From Acidobacteriota bacterium (GTDB lineage: Bacteria > Acidobacteriota > Thermoanaerobaculia > Multivoradales > Multivoraceae): a DNA stretch of 64,000 nt. Below the pieces are notes generated by a model. The model worked only from the letters and a program-made list of their open reading frames with translations, was not told where the DNA came from and searched no databases. Shown in pieces: positions 11,253 through 19,148 of this stretch; position 1 is the first letter of the stretch, and each line of letters opens with the position of its first letter. Made by a program: the position numbers and the translations under genes. The stretch covers positions 1,116,001 to 1,180,000 of the forward strand of contig JAPOWR010000001.1 in NCBI GenBank assembly GCA_026707545.1, written 5' to 3'.

Positions 11253-12479
11253 TCAACTCCCCGTCGGGATGTCGCTGTACGGAACGTCGCGGTCGACGCG
11301 GATCTCGCCCGGGAGGCCGAGGACGCGTTCGGCGATGATGTTGCGCAGGATCTCGTCCGTGCCGCCGGCGATGCGGAGGCCGGGGCTGTAGAGGAAGGAC
11401 TGCTGGAACAGGGCGTCGGAGGGCATCAGGGACGGGTCCGTGATCACGCCGCCCATGTCCATCAGGTCCGCTCCGAACGAGGACACGTTCTGTAGCTTCG
11501 AGGCGGAGACGACCTTGCCGATCGAGTTCTCGGGTCCGGGCACCTTGCCCTGGGAGAGGGCCGTCATGGTGCGCGCCTTCGTGTGCTTCATGCCCATCGA
11601 CTCGACGTACCAGTCGGCGATCTTCTCGCGGACCGACGAGTCCTCGAGGGCGGACCGGCCGTCGAGTTCGCAGGCGGCGGCGAGCTTCATCACCTCGCGG
11701 AAGTCCGGCGGCGGCGCGTCGCCGACGGCGAGGCGCTCGTTCATCAGGGTCGTGATCGCCACCTGCCAGCCTTCGCCGATCGCGCCGAGGCGCTGGCTGT
11801 CCGGTACCCGGACGTTCGTGAAGAAGACCTCGTTGAAGTTGGAACCACCGTTGATCTGCTTGATCGGCTTGATGTCGATCCCGGGCGACTTCATGTCGAT
11901 GAAGAAGAAGGTCAGGCCCTTGTGCTTGGGAAGGGACGAATCGTGGCGGGCGACCAGGATGCCCCAGTCGGAGTAGTGGGCCCCTGAGGTCCAGACCTTC
12001 TGGCCGTTGACCACCCAGTCGTCGCCGTCGCGGTGGCAGCGGGTGCGCAGCCCGGCGACGTCGGACCCCGCCGCGGGCTCCGAGAACAACTGGCACCAGA
12101 CCTCTTCGCCACGCATCAGCGGCGGAATGAAGCGGGCCTGTTGCTCCTGGGTCGCGTACTGCGCCATGACCGGACCGCACATGCCGAGACCGATGCTGAA
12201 GAAGCCGGTCGGGACGTCGAAGTCCGCCTCTTCCTGGTCGTAGATGATCGTCTCGATCATCGGCCGGCCCTGGCCGCCATGCGCGACGGGCCAGTGACGG
12301 CAGGCGTAGCCGGCGTCCGCCTTCCTGGCCTGCCACGCCTTGGCGAGGGCGAGGCCCTCCTCGGCGTCGAGCCGGCGGCTGACGCTGGGGCGGTCCTTGC
12401 GCGGTTCCGCGTTGGCGCCGAGCCAGGCGCGGACCTCCGCGCGGTACGCGGCCTGTTCGGGAGTGTCGTTGAAGTCCAT
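11253..12479 (-). CDS. Acyl-CoA dehydrogenase family protein (FadE-like)
   Basis: The 408-residue flavoprotein has the acyl-CoA dehydrogenase motifs FSEPAAGSD (~132-140) and KVWTSGA (~161-167) and a C-terminal IAGGTDEILRNIIAERVLGLP. It would oxidise an acyl-CoA thioester to the 2,3-enoyl-CoA with FAD. The ATG at 12479 overlaps the stop of the gene upstream (TGATG on the minus strand); an open frame continues upstream only as a shadow of that gene. Two adjacent, dissimilar ACAD subunits suggest a heteromeric enzyme like the actinobacterial steroid side-chain dehydrogenases. That is inference, and the substrate is unknown. Confidence 0.92.
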   Translation of the reverse strand: MDFNDTPEQAAYRAEVRAWLGANAEPRKDRPSVSRRLDAEEGLALAKAWQARKADAGYACRHWPVAHGGQGRPMIETIIYDQEEADFDVPTGFFSIGLGMCGPVMAQYATQEQQARFIPPLMRGEEVWCQLFSEPAAGSDVAGLRTRCHRDGDDWVVNGQKVWTSGAHYSDWGILVARHDSSLPKHKGLTFFFIDMKSPGIDIKPIKQINGGSNFNEVFFTNVRVPDSQRLGAIGEGWQVAITTLMNERLAVGDAPPPDFREVMKLAAACELDGRSALEDSSVREKIADWYVESMGMKHTKARTMTALSQGKVPGPENSIGKVVSASKLQNVSSFGADLMDMGGVITDPSLMPSDALFQQSFLYSPGLRIAGGTDEILRNIIAERVLGLPGEIRVDRDVPYSDIPTGS

Positions 12480-13594
12480 CAGGCGGCCTCCTGCCGTTCC
12501 AGACCGGAGATCAGCCGGTCCTTCCACACCCTCTCGCTGCCGATGCTGAGCGCAAGCAGCTTGGAGCGGCGGTAGTAGAGGTGGCAATCGGACTCCCAGG
12601 TGAAGCCGATGCCGCCGTGGGTCTGGATGTTCTCTTTCGAGGCGAAGTGGAAGGCCTGCGTCGCCGCGACACGGGCCGCGGCCGCTGCGACCGGTAGCTC
12701 GGGCGCGTCGGTCGACAGCGCCCAAGCGCCGTAGTAGCAGTTCGCCCGGGCGAGTTCGTTCTTGATGTACATGTCGGCGAGCTTGTGCTTGATCGCCTGG
12801 AAGGAGCCGATCGGCCGGCCGAAGGCGTAGCGGCCCTTGGCGTAGCCGATCGCCATCTGGAGGCAGGCGTCGGCGCCGCCGAGCTGCTCCATGGCGAACA
12901 GCACCGCGGCGCGGTCGAAGACACGGTCCTTGAGGGTCCAACCCTGACCGGATTCTCCCAGGAGTTCGGCCTTCGCGCCGTCGAAGGTGATCCGTGCGTG
13001 GGAACGGGACGGATCGAGCGTATCGACCGGCTCGCGAGCCACTCCGTCGCCGTCAAGATCGACGAGGGCCAGGGAAGTGCCGCCGCCATCGCGGGCTACC
13101 ACGATGCAGAAGTCAGCGATGTCGCCGTCAGGAACCGGCACCTTGGTCCCCGTTAGCCGACCGTCCTTGAGCGTCGTCTGGAGGTTCGCCCCGGTTGCCT
13201 GACCCGGCCCCTCGGAGAGGGCGAAGGTACCGACCTGTTCGCCGCCGGCCAGTCTGGGCAGCAGTTCCTGCTTCTGGTTCTCGGAGCCCGCCAGGAGCAC
13301 GGCTTCGGTCGCCAGGTAGACGGAGGAGGAGAAGGGCACCGGCGCGATTGCCCGGCCAATCTCCTCGGCGACGACGCAGAGCTCGAGGTAGCCGAAGCCG
13401 ATGCCGCCGTACTCCTCGGGGATCGCGATTCCGGGAGACTCGTTGGCACAGATTTGCTGCCACAGATCGCGGGCGAACGGTTCGTCCGTATCCTCCAGCA
13501 CCCGCCGGGGCACGGTGGTGTCGCAGGCGGCGCGCAGGAAGTCGCGCGTCTGCTGTTTCAATGCCTTCTGGGCATCCGAGAAATCGAAGTTCAT
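12479..13594 (-). CDS. Acyl-CoA dehydrogenase family protein, first of a coupled pair
   Basis: This is a 371-residue acyl-CoA dehydrogenase with an N-terminal helical domain, IPEEYGGIGFGYLE at ~58-71, the flavin-contact segment GRPIGSFQAIKHKLAD and the C-terminal QTHGGIGFTWE. The middle beta domain is divergent and lacks a canonical SEP.AGSD (it reads SEGPGQATG). I chose the ATG at 13594 because GGAG lies upstream and homology begins at MNFDFSDAQ; a longer frame starts at 13633. It precedes and overlaps its partner, implying stoichiometric expression. It probably forms a heteromeric dehydrogenase with the next gene. Confidence 0.9.
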   Translation of the reverse strand: MNFDFSDAQKALKQQTRDFLRAACDTTVPRRVLEDTDEPFARDLWQQICANESPGIAIPEEYGGIGFGYLELCVVAEEIGRAIAPVPFSSSVYLATEAVLLAGSENQKQELLPRLAGGEQVGTFALSEGPGQATGANLQTTLKDGRLTGTKVPVPDGDIADFCIVVARDGGGTSLALVDLDGDGVAREPVDTLDPSRSHARITFDGAKAELLGESGQGWTLKDRVFDRAAVLFAMEQLGGADACLQMAIGYAKGRYAFGRPIGSFQAIKHKLADMYIKNELARANCYYGAWALSTDAPELPVAAAAARVAATQAFHFASKENIQTHGGIGFTWESDCHLYYRRSKLLALSIGSERVWKDRLISGLERQEAA

Positions 13595-13623
13595 GGCTGC
13601 TCCGTGGTCAGTTTCGGACGCGG

Positions 13624-13629
13624 AGTGTA
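13624..13629 (-). promoter_or_regulatory. Candidate extended -10 (TACACT) for the acyl-CoA dehydrogenase pair
   Basis: On the minus strand TGC precedes TACACT, an extended -10 arrangement, about 30 bases upstream of the ATG at 13594, which has its own GGAG. No convincing -35 is visible. Confidence 0.35.
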
Positions 13630-13671
13630 GCAAGGGAAAACGAGGCCGGTCGCCCTCTCGTCGAACCTCGT

Positions 13672-14424
13672 TCAGACCCGGTAAGTCCGGCCCTCCGCGG
13701 CGGCCTCGATCTCAAGGTCGGAGCGTTCGAGCATGTCGTCGCCGAGGTGTGTGAGCAGCATCCGGCCGCAGTCCAGACGACGCCTTTGAGCGAGCAGCTC
13801 GACGTAGTTCAGGTGGTTCGGCACCGGCCGGTCGTAGAAGTTGCACTCGCAGACGAAGAGGTCCGCGCCCGCGGCCGCGTCGATCAGAGCTTCGGTCCAC
13901 TCGGTGTCGCCGGAGAACACGAGCGTTCGGCCGCCGTACTCGACACGGAGTGCATAGCTCGGCGCGCCGGACGGGTGGACGACCTCGAACGGGATCACCC
14001 GCAGCCCGTTGATCGAGACGGACTCGCGCTCGTGAAGTTCGACGATCTCGAGTTCGAACGCCAGCTCGCGCCTTGAGGATCCGGGGTAGAGAGCCTCCGC
14101 CGCCTGGCGGAGTCTCTCCCGCAGCCCCGGGGGCCCCGCCAGGGTCAGCGGCGTCGCGCGGCGGGCCCGGTAGTGGGCGTCGCTCAACAGGAAGGGCAGA
14201 CCGCCGAAGTGGTCTCCGTGCAGGTGGGTGATGAGGATCGTGCGGATCGTCGCGGGTTCGATGCCTCGAGCCTTCATCGCGGCGAGAGACGTCGCGCCGC
14301 AGTCGAGCAGGGTCGGGGAGAGCGCGCCGTCGTTCGTTTCACCGCTCAGGAGGAAGCAGGTGTGCAGGCGGCCGCCGCTGCTGAAGGCGTCGCCGCAGCC
14401 GAGAACCTGGAGTTGAAACGTCAT
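13672..14424 (-). CDS. Metallo-beta-lactamase-fold hydrolase
   Basis: The 250-residue protein has the zinc motif THLHGDHFGG, with ligands at about H67, H69, D71 and H72, and later strands VFSGDTEW and LLTHLGDD that supply further ligand positions. The fold resembles RNase Z/arylsulfatase-like MBL proteins (QLQVLGCGDAFSSGGR at the N-terminus), but the exact substrate cannot be assigned. I placed the start at the ATG at 14424, where homology begins; an extension to 14508 is possible but looks non-coding. It is divergent from the downstream crotonase gene, with a 158-base spacer. Confidence 0.88.
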   Translation of the reverse strand: MTFQLQVLGCGDAFSSGGRLHTCFLLSGETNDGALSPTLLDCGATSLAAMKARGIEPATIRTILITHLHGDHFGGLPFLLSDAHYRARRATPLTLAGPPGLRERLRQAAEALYPGSSRRELAFELEIVELHERESVSINGLRVIPFEVVHPSGAPSYALRVEYGGRTLVFSGDTEWTEALIDAAAGADLFVCECNFYDRPVPNHLNYVELLAQRRRLDCGRMLLTHLGDDMLERSDLEIEAAAEGRTYRV

Positions 14425-14582
14425 CCGGGTTGTGAAGCAGGATCCGAGCGTCGCGGACGCGGCCGTGTCCGTGACCGTGTCCGTCTGGCGGACGGCATGA
14501 TAGAGCACCAGGCTACGTGGTACGCAGCGGCATCAAGGGGCCCGGCGAAGGCGTCGGCCCGTCGACCAGGAGGAGCCGGGCA

Positions 14583-15374
14583 ATGGCGGAACAGACCAGT
14601 TTCGAGACGATTCGGGTTGAGAAGGACGGGAGCCTCGGTTTCCTGACGCTCGCGCGACCGGAGCGGCTGAATGCCGTCGACGGGACCATGCTGCGCGAAC
14701 TGGCGGTTGCGGCGAGGTGGTTCGACCGACAGAGCGAGATCGATGTCGTCATCCTTCGCGGCGAAGGCCGTGCGTTCTGCGCCGGAGCCGACCTGAAGGC
14801 GATGGGCGGCGCTTCGAAGTTGAACTGGCGCCAGCGCCGCGAGGCAGGCCAGCTCGGTCGCCGGGCGATGGACGCCCTCGAGCAGATGCGAGCGCTGACC
14901 CTGTCGCAGGTCCAGGGCTACGCGGTCGGTGGCGGCTTCCTGCTCATGGTGGCCTGCGATCTGCGGGTCGCTGCCGAGGACGCCGTGTTCTTCATCCCCG
15001 AGGTCGAGTTAGGGCTTCCTCTGGCCTGGGGCGGCGTGCCGCGCATGGTGCGCGAGATCGGCCCGGCCCTGACCAAGGAACTGATCATCACCTGCCGCCG
15101 CTTCGGTCCGTCCGAGGTGGCGCCGATGGTCAACCGGATCGTGCCGCCGGACCGGCTCGAGCAGGAGACCATGGATCTCGCCCGTTCCCTGGCCGCGATG
15201 CCCACGGTGCCGGCGGCCGTCACGAAGGACCACGTGAACGCCGTCTGCCGTGCCATCGCGGGCGCCACCGACTTCGCCGACGGCGACACGCTGCAGTGGG
15301 TGAGGGGCGATGCCGAGTCGGAGGCGGCCCGTGTGCGCTACACGGAGCGCACGCTCGGCGGTAAGAGCGATTGA
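14583..15374 (+). CDS. Enoyl-CoA hydratase/isomerase family protein (crotonase)
   Basis: The 263-residue crotonase-fold protein has the oxyanion-hole segments CAGADLKAMGG (~66-76) and GYAVGGG (~112-118). Of the two catalytic glutamates of classical hydratase, the first (the E of GGGCEL) is replaced by Leu at ~120, while the second (PE, E140) is kept. It may therefore be an isomerase, hydrolase or other crotonase variant rather than a true hydratase. A strong AGGAGGAG at 14568-14575 lies seven bases before the ATG and fixes the start. It ends 24 bases from the convergent amidohydrolase gene. Confidence 0.9.
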   Translation: MAEQTSFETIRVEKDGSLGFLTLARPERLNAVDGTMLRELAVAARWFDRQSEIDVVILRGEGRAFCAGADLKAMGGASKLNWRQRREAGQLGRRAMDALEQMRALTLSQVQGYAVGGGFLLMVACDLRVAAEDAVFFIPEVELGLPLAWGGVPRMVREIGPALTKELIITCRRFGPSEVAPMVNRIVPPDRLEQETMDLARSLAAMPTVPAAVTKDHVNAVCRAIAGATDFADGDTLQWVRGDAESEAARVRYTERTLGGKSD

Positions 15375-15398
15375 AGGTGTCCGCCGCCCGCTGTCGGT

Positions 15399-16727
15399 TC
15401 AGTCGGCCGGCGTCTTGTGGACCCGGCCCAGCCGCATGACGAAGCGGACGTCCTGAAGCCTCCTGACGTCCGCGATCGGGTCGCCCTCGACCGCGATCAG
15501 GTCGGCCGCCTTGCCGGCCGTGATCGAGCCGGTCCCTTCCCAGATGTCGAGCAGCTTCGCGGTGACGACCGTGGCCGACTGGATCGCCGTCATCGGCGCC
15601 ATGCCGCCTTCGACCATGTAGAGGAACTCCTGGGCGTTGCTGCCATGGGGGCAGACGCCGCAGTCCGTGCCGAAGGCGATCGGCACGCCGGCTCGATGGG
15701 CCTTGGCGAACGTGTCCTGGATCACCGGTCCGATGGCGGCCGCCTTCGGCCGGATGATCTCGGGAAAGTAGCCGGGGACCGCCGCCTTCTCGGCGACGAA
15801 GTTGCCCGCCGAGATGGTGGGGACGAAGTACGTGCCGTGTTCCTTCATCAGCTCGAATGCTTCTTCGTCCATGTAGGTGCCGTGCTCGATCGTCGTCACG
15901 CCGGCCCGGATCGCCCGCTTCATCCCCTCGGCCCCGTGGGCGTGGGCGGCAACCATGAAGCCGTAGTCCCTGGCGGTGTCGACGATGGCCCGGATCTCCT
16001 CCTCCGTGAACTGCGGGTTCTGGCCGCTCTTGGCCAGACTGAGCACGCCGCCGGTGGCCGTGATCTTGATCAGGTCCGCGCCCTCCTTGTAGCGCTGCCG
16101 GACCGCCTTGCGGGCATCCTCGACGCCGTTGACGATGCCCTGCCTGGGGCCGGGGTCGCCCTGCAGGTCCGGCCTCATGCCGTTCGTCCGGTCGCCGTGA
16201 CCGCCCGTGGTGGCCAGCGAAGCGGTAGCGGCGAAGATCCGTGGCCCGGGCATGTCGCCGCGGTTGATCGCGTTCCGCACCGCCAGGATCGCCGTCGTTT
16301 CGCCGCCCACGTCGCGGACGGTGGTGAAACCGGCGAGCAGCGTCCGCTTCGCGTAGATCAACCCCTTGACCGTCGCGTCCGCCGGGGTTTGCTGGAAGCG
16401 CTCGAGGTACGAGGCGGCGCCGGACTGCTCCGACGTCAGGTGGACGTGCATGTCCATCAGGCCGGGCAGGACGGTATGGCCGGACAGGTCGATCAAGGTG
16501 TCCCCGTCCGCCGGATCGGCGAATCCCTCCTCGACCGCCGTGATCGACTCGCCTTGGACGACGATCGTGTGCCGGCCGAGGACCTCGCCGGCTTCGACGT
16601 CGACCAGGGAGCCCGCGTGGATGACGGTGCGGCCGTCGGCGGCGAGAGTAGTCGCCGTAGTGAACAGGAGGAGCGCCGCTACGGTGAGGAAGGCGGCGAT
16701 GGGGGATTGGGTGAAACGGTTCGTCAT
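15399..16727 (-). CDS. Secreted metal-dependent amidohydrolase
   Basis: A 442-residue protein with an N-terminal signal peptide (hydrophobic ~8-28, cleavage probably after TLAA). The amidohydrolase metal centre is complete: H94 and H96 (MHVHL), a candidate carboxylated Lys K221 (LIKITATGG), H264 in HAHG, H282 in EHGTY and D355 in FGTD. This pattern fits the Xaa-Pro dipeptidase/imidazolonepropionase-like branch that hydrolyses peptides or cyclic amides in the periplasm. The substrate cannot be read from sequence. A -10-like TACATT lies ~40 bases upstream and a GGAG precedes the start. Confidence 0.92.
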   Translation of the reverse strand: MTNRFTQSPIAAFLTVAALLLFTTATTLAADGRTVIHAGSLVDVEAGEVLGRHTIVVQGESITAVEEGFADPADGDTLIDLSGHTVLPGLMDMHVHLTSEQSGAASYLERFQQTPADATVKGLIYAKRTLLAGFTTVRDVGGETTAILAVRNAINRGDMPGPRIFAATASLATTGGHGDRTNGMRPDLQGDPGPRQGIVNGVEDARKAVRQRYKEGADLIKITATGGVLSLAKSGQNPQFTEEEIRAIVDTARDYGFMVAAHAHGAEGMKRAIRAGVTTIEHGTYMDEEAFELMKEHGTYFVPTISAGNFVAEKAAVPGYFPEIIRPKAAAIGPVIQDTFAKAHRAGVPIAFGTDCGVCPHGSNAQEFLYMVEGGMAPMTAIQSATVVTAKLLDIWEGTGSITAGKAADLIAVEGDPIADVRRLQDVRFVMRLGRVHKTPAD

Positions 16728-16768
16728 CGTCGGGTACTCCGTTGACTTGGAAGCGGGAAGGGGTCGCG

Positions 16769-16774
16769 AATGTA
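16769..16774 (-). promoter_or_regulatory. Candidate -10 (TACATT) for the amidohydrolase gene
   Basis: TACATT on the minus strand lies about 40 bases before the ATG at 16727, leaving a leader that contains GGAG. No clear -35 is seen. This is a motif match only. Confidence 0.3.
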
Positions 16775-16804
16775 GCGCAGCACGGGATAGCAGCTACTGC
16801 TGGG

Positions 16805-17713
16805 CTAGTGCTGGCCGGACTGACCGGCGCGTGTCCTGCCGAACCGGCTGATGGTCCAGGTCAGGACGAAGCCGGCGACGGCGAGTGCCAGAGCCGTTGC
16901 GCCCTGTAGCGGTGCGGGGAAGGCGAGGTTCTCGAAGGGCCAGAGACCTACAACGGCTCCCAGCAGCAGTCCCATGAGCACTCCAAGCGTCGCCTGACGG
17001 AAGCGTCGCAGGGCGAACCGCACGGCATTGCTGATCAGCGTTGCGCCGACCGCGATGCCCACGAAAACGGGCAGCAGTACGTCTGCCGCTTCCATGACCG
17101 CTCGCGGGTCGAGACCGCTGAGTCCCGCCAGCACCTGGTCGATGGCGCCGAGAATCGGTTCGTACTGGCCGAGGACCAGGAGCAGGTAGGCGCCGCTCAC
17201 ACCCGGCAGAATCATCGCGGCAGCACCCGCCGCTCCGGCGACCGCGAGCAGGAACGGCCCGCTGCTGGTCGATTCCGCTGCAGTGGGGCCGCTTTGGAGC
17301 AGGGCGAGCCCGGTCATGGCGGCGAAGCCGCCGACCGCGCCGCCCCAGAACGCACGGACAGCCGGTTGAGCGAGACGCCAGACCAGCGGCAAGCCGCCCA
17401 GGGTCAAGCCGATGAAGGCGCTGTACGTGATCCAGCGGTGGTGCACCACGAGATCGCGCAGGGCACCCGCTAGAAGGAGGATCGCCAGACCTCCGGAGGC
17501 GGCGACCACTGCCAGCAGCAACAGCGGCTGAAGCCGCAACCGCAGCCGCGTCGTCAAGGCCACGGCCTCGATGAACCGGGGATAGATACCGACCGCGAGC
17601 AGCATGGTGCCGCCGCTGATTCCGGGCACCACGTTGGCGAGGCCCATCAGGACGCCGCCCGCGACCGCGCGCGGCGCCCAGGAAGCGGCGGAACTGCTCT
17701 GACTGCCGGCCAT
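16805..17713 (-). CDS. DUF368 family membrane protein
   Basis: The 302-residue polytopic membrane protein has the DUF368 hallmark GLANVVPGISGGTM near residue 25-38 and its internal repeat MILPGVSGAYLLLVLGQYE near ~160-178, reflecting the pseudo-symmetrical PGxSG motifs of this family. About eight hydrophobic segments follow. DUF368 members have been linked to undecaprenyl-phosphate translocation across the inner membrane; assigning that role here is by family, not by direct evidence. The start has no Shine-Dalgarno sequence but has TAGACT eight bases upstream, suggesting a leaderless mRNA. Confidence 0.9.
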   Translation of the reverse strand: MAGSQSSSAASWAPRAVAGGVLMGLANVVPGISGGTMLLAVGIYPRFIEAVALTTRLRLRLQPLLLLAVVAASGGLAILLLAGALRDLVVHHRWITYSAFIGLTLGGLPLVWRLAQPAVRAFWGGAVGGFAAMTGLALLQSGPTAAESTSSGPFLLAVAGAAGAAAMILPGVSGAYLLLVLGQYEPILGAIDQVLAGLSGLDPRAVMEAADVLLPVFVGIAVGATLISNAVRFALRRFRQATLGVLMGLLLGAVVGLWPFENLAFPAPLQGATALALAVAGFVLTWTISRFGRTRAGQSGQH

Positions 17714-17721
17714 CCGGATGG

Positions 17722-17727
17722 AGTCTA
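17722..17727 (-). promoter_or_regulatory. Leaderless -10 (TAGACT) for the DUF368 gene
   Basis: TAGACT ends eight bases before the ATG at 17713, so transcription would begin at or next to the start codon. The same hexamer at the same spacing precedes the BNR gene at 41501. Confidence 0.55.
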
Positions 17728-17759
17728 AGGGCGCTTGGCGATCTCGTGCCGGATTGGAC

Positions 17760-17765
17760 TAGCGT
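17760..17765 (+). promoter_or_regulatory. Weak leaderless -10 (TAGCGT) for glutathione reductase
   Basis: TAGCGT sits seven bases upstream of the ATG at 17773, and there is no Shine-Dalgarno sequence. The match is poorer than at the other sites listed. Confidence 0.35.
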
Positions 17766-17772
17766 TGCGGCC

Positions 17773-19140
17773 ATGACGGACTACGACTACGACCTGTTCG
17801 TGATCGGCGCGGGCTCCGGTGGCGTACGCGCCAGCCGGATGGCCGCCGGCTACGGCGCGCGGGTGGCGGTGGCCGAGGAACGCTACTTGGGCGGAACCTG
17901 CGTCAACGTGGGCTGCGTGCCGAAAAAGCTGCTGGTCTGTGCTTCGGCCTTCGCAGACCACTACCAGGAGGCCTCGGGATTCGGCTGGACGGCGGGGCAG
18001 CCGGCCTTCGACTGGGGCCAGCTCATCGCGAACAAGAACCGGGAGATCGAACGGCTCAACGGGATCTACCGCGGCCTGCTCGACGGTGCGGGCGTGGAGC
18101 TGTTCGAGGGCCGGGCGCGGCTGCTCGATCCGCACACGGTTCAGATCGATGCAGGTGGGGCGAGCGAGAGCCGGGTCACGGCGGATCAGATCCTCATCGC
18201 CGTCGGCAGTTGGCCGGACATGCCGTCGATTCCGGGCATCGAGCACGCGATCAGCTCGAACGAGGCCTTCTACCTGGAGCGCCTTCCGGAGCGCGTGGCG
18301 GTCGTCGGCGGCGGCTACATCGGCGTCGAGTTCGCGGGCATCTTCGCCGGCCTCGGTTGCGACGCGACGCTGATCTACCGCGGTCCGCTGTTCCTGCGCG
18401 GGTTCGACGAGGAGATCCGCAGTCATCTGGCCGAGGAGATGTGTGCCCGCGGCATCGAACTCCGTTTCGACCGCCAGGTGGAGTCGATCGAGGAGTTGTC
18501 GGGAAGTGGAGGCGACCGTCTGCGACTCAACCTCGACAACGGCGACCAGGTCTCATGCGGCGAGGTGCTCTACGCGACGGGACGCCGGCCCCTGGTCGCC
18601 GACCTTGGACTGGAGAACTGCGGCGTGGCGCTCGGCGAGCAGGGCGAGATCCTGGTTGACGAGTTCTCGCGCAGCAACGTGCCGAACATCTGGGCGATCG
18701 GCGACGTTACGGACCGCCTGAACCTGACTCCGGTCGCTATCCACGAGGCGATGTGCCTGGCCCGGACGCTGTTCGCCGGGGAGCCGACCCCGGTCGACCA
18801 CGAAACCGTCGCCACGGCCGTCTTCAGCCAGCCGCCCCTGGCCGCGGTCGGTCTGACGGAGGAGGAGGCGGGGGCCCGCTACGACGAGGTCGACGTCTAC
18901 CGGAGCCGGTTCCGTCCGCTCAAGCTGACTTTGACCGACAACCAGGAGCGCACCCTGGTCAAGCTGATCGTCGAGCGCTCCAGCGGCCGCGTGCTAGGCG
19001 CCCACATGCTGGGCGCGGACGCGCCGGAGATCATCCAGGGCCTCGCGGTGGCGGTAAAGATGGGCGCCACGAAGAACGACTTCGATGCCGCGATGGCGAT
19101 CCACCCGACCTCGGCCGAGGAGTTTGTTACCTTGGCGTGA
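17773..19140 (+). CDS. gor: Glutathione-disulfide reductase
   Basis: The 455-residue flavoprotein has an FAD-binding GAGSGGVRASR near the N-terminus and the redox-active disulfide GGTCVNVGCVPKK (C43, C48). An NADPH-binding GGGYIGVEFAG is followed by an Arg-containing IYRG that fits NADPH preference, a second FAD motif AIGDV is present, and the C-terminal active-site HPTSAEE is intact. It reduces glutathione disulfide using NADPH. I chose the ATG at 17773 because family homology begins at YDYDLFVIGAG. It lies 2 kb from glutathione synthase and a ChaC-like gene, supporting a glutathione role over another disulfide reductase. Confidence 0.93.
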   Translation: MTDYDYDLFVIGAGSGGVRASRMAAGYGARVAVAEERYLGGTCVNVGCVPKKLLVCASAFADHYQEASGFGWTAGQPAFDWGQLIANKNREIERLNGIYRGLLDGAGVELFEGRARLLDPHTVQIDAGGASESRVTADQILIAVGSWPDMPSIPGIEHAISSNEAFYLERLPERVAVVGGGYIGVEFAGIFAGLGCDATLIYRGPLFLRGFDEEIRSHLAEEMCARGIELRFDRQVESIEELSGSGGDRLRLNLDNGDQVSCGEVLYATGRRPLVADLGLENCGVALGEQGEILVDEFSRSNVPNIWAIGDVTDRLNLTPVAIHEAMCLARTLFAGEPTPVDHETVATAVFSQPPLAAVGLTEEEAGARYDEVDVYRSRFRPLKLTLTDNQERTLVKLIVERSSGRVLGAHMLGADAPEIIQGLAVAVKMGATKNDFDAAMAIHPTSAEEFVTLA

Positions 19141-19148
19141 GGGCACGC

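Noticed and set aside
12480..12941. 154-residue N-terminal extension of the acyl-CoA dehydrogenase gene at 11253-12479
   Set aside because: It is an Arg-rich shadow of the upstream dehydrogenase, and family homology starts at the ATG at 12479.
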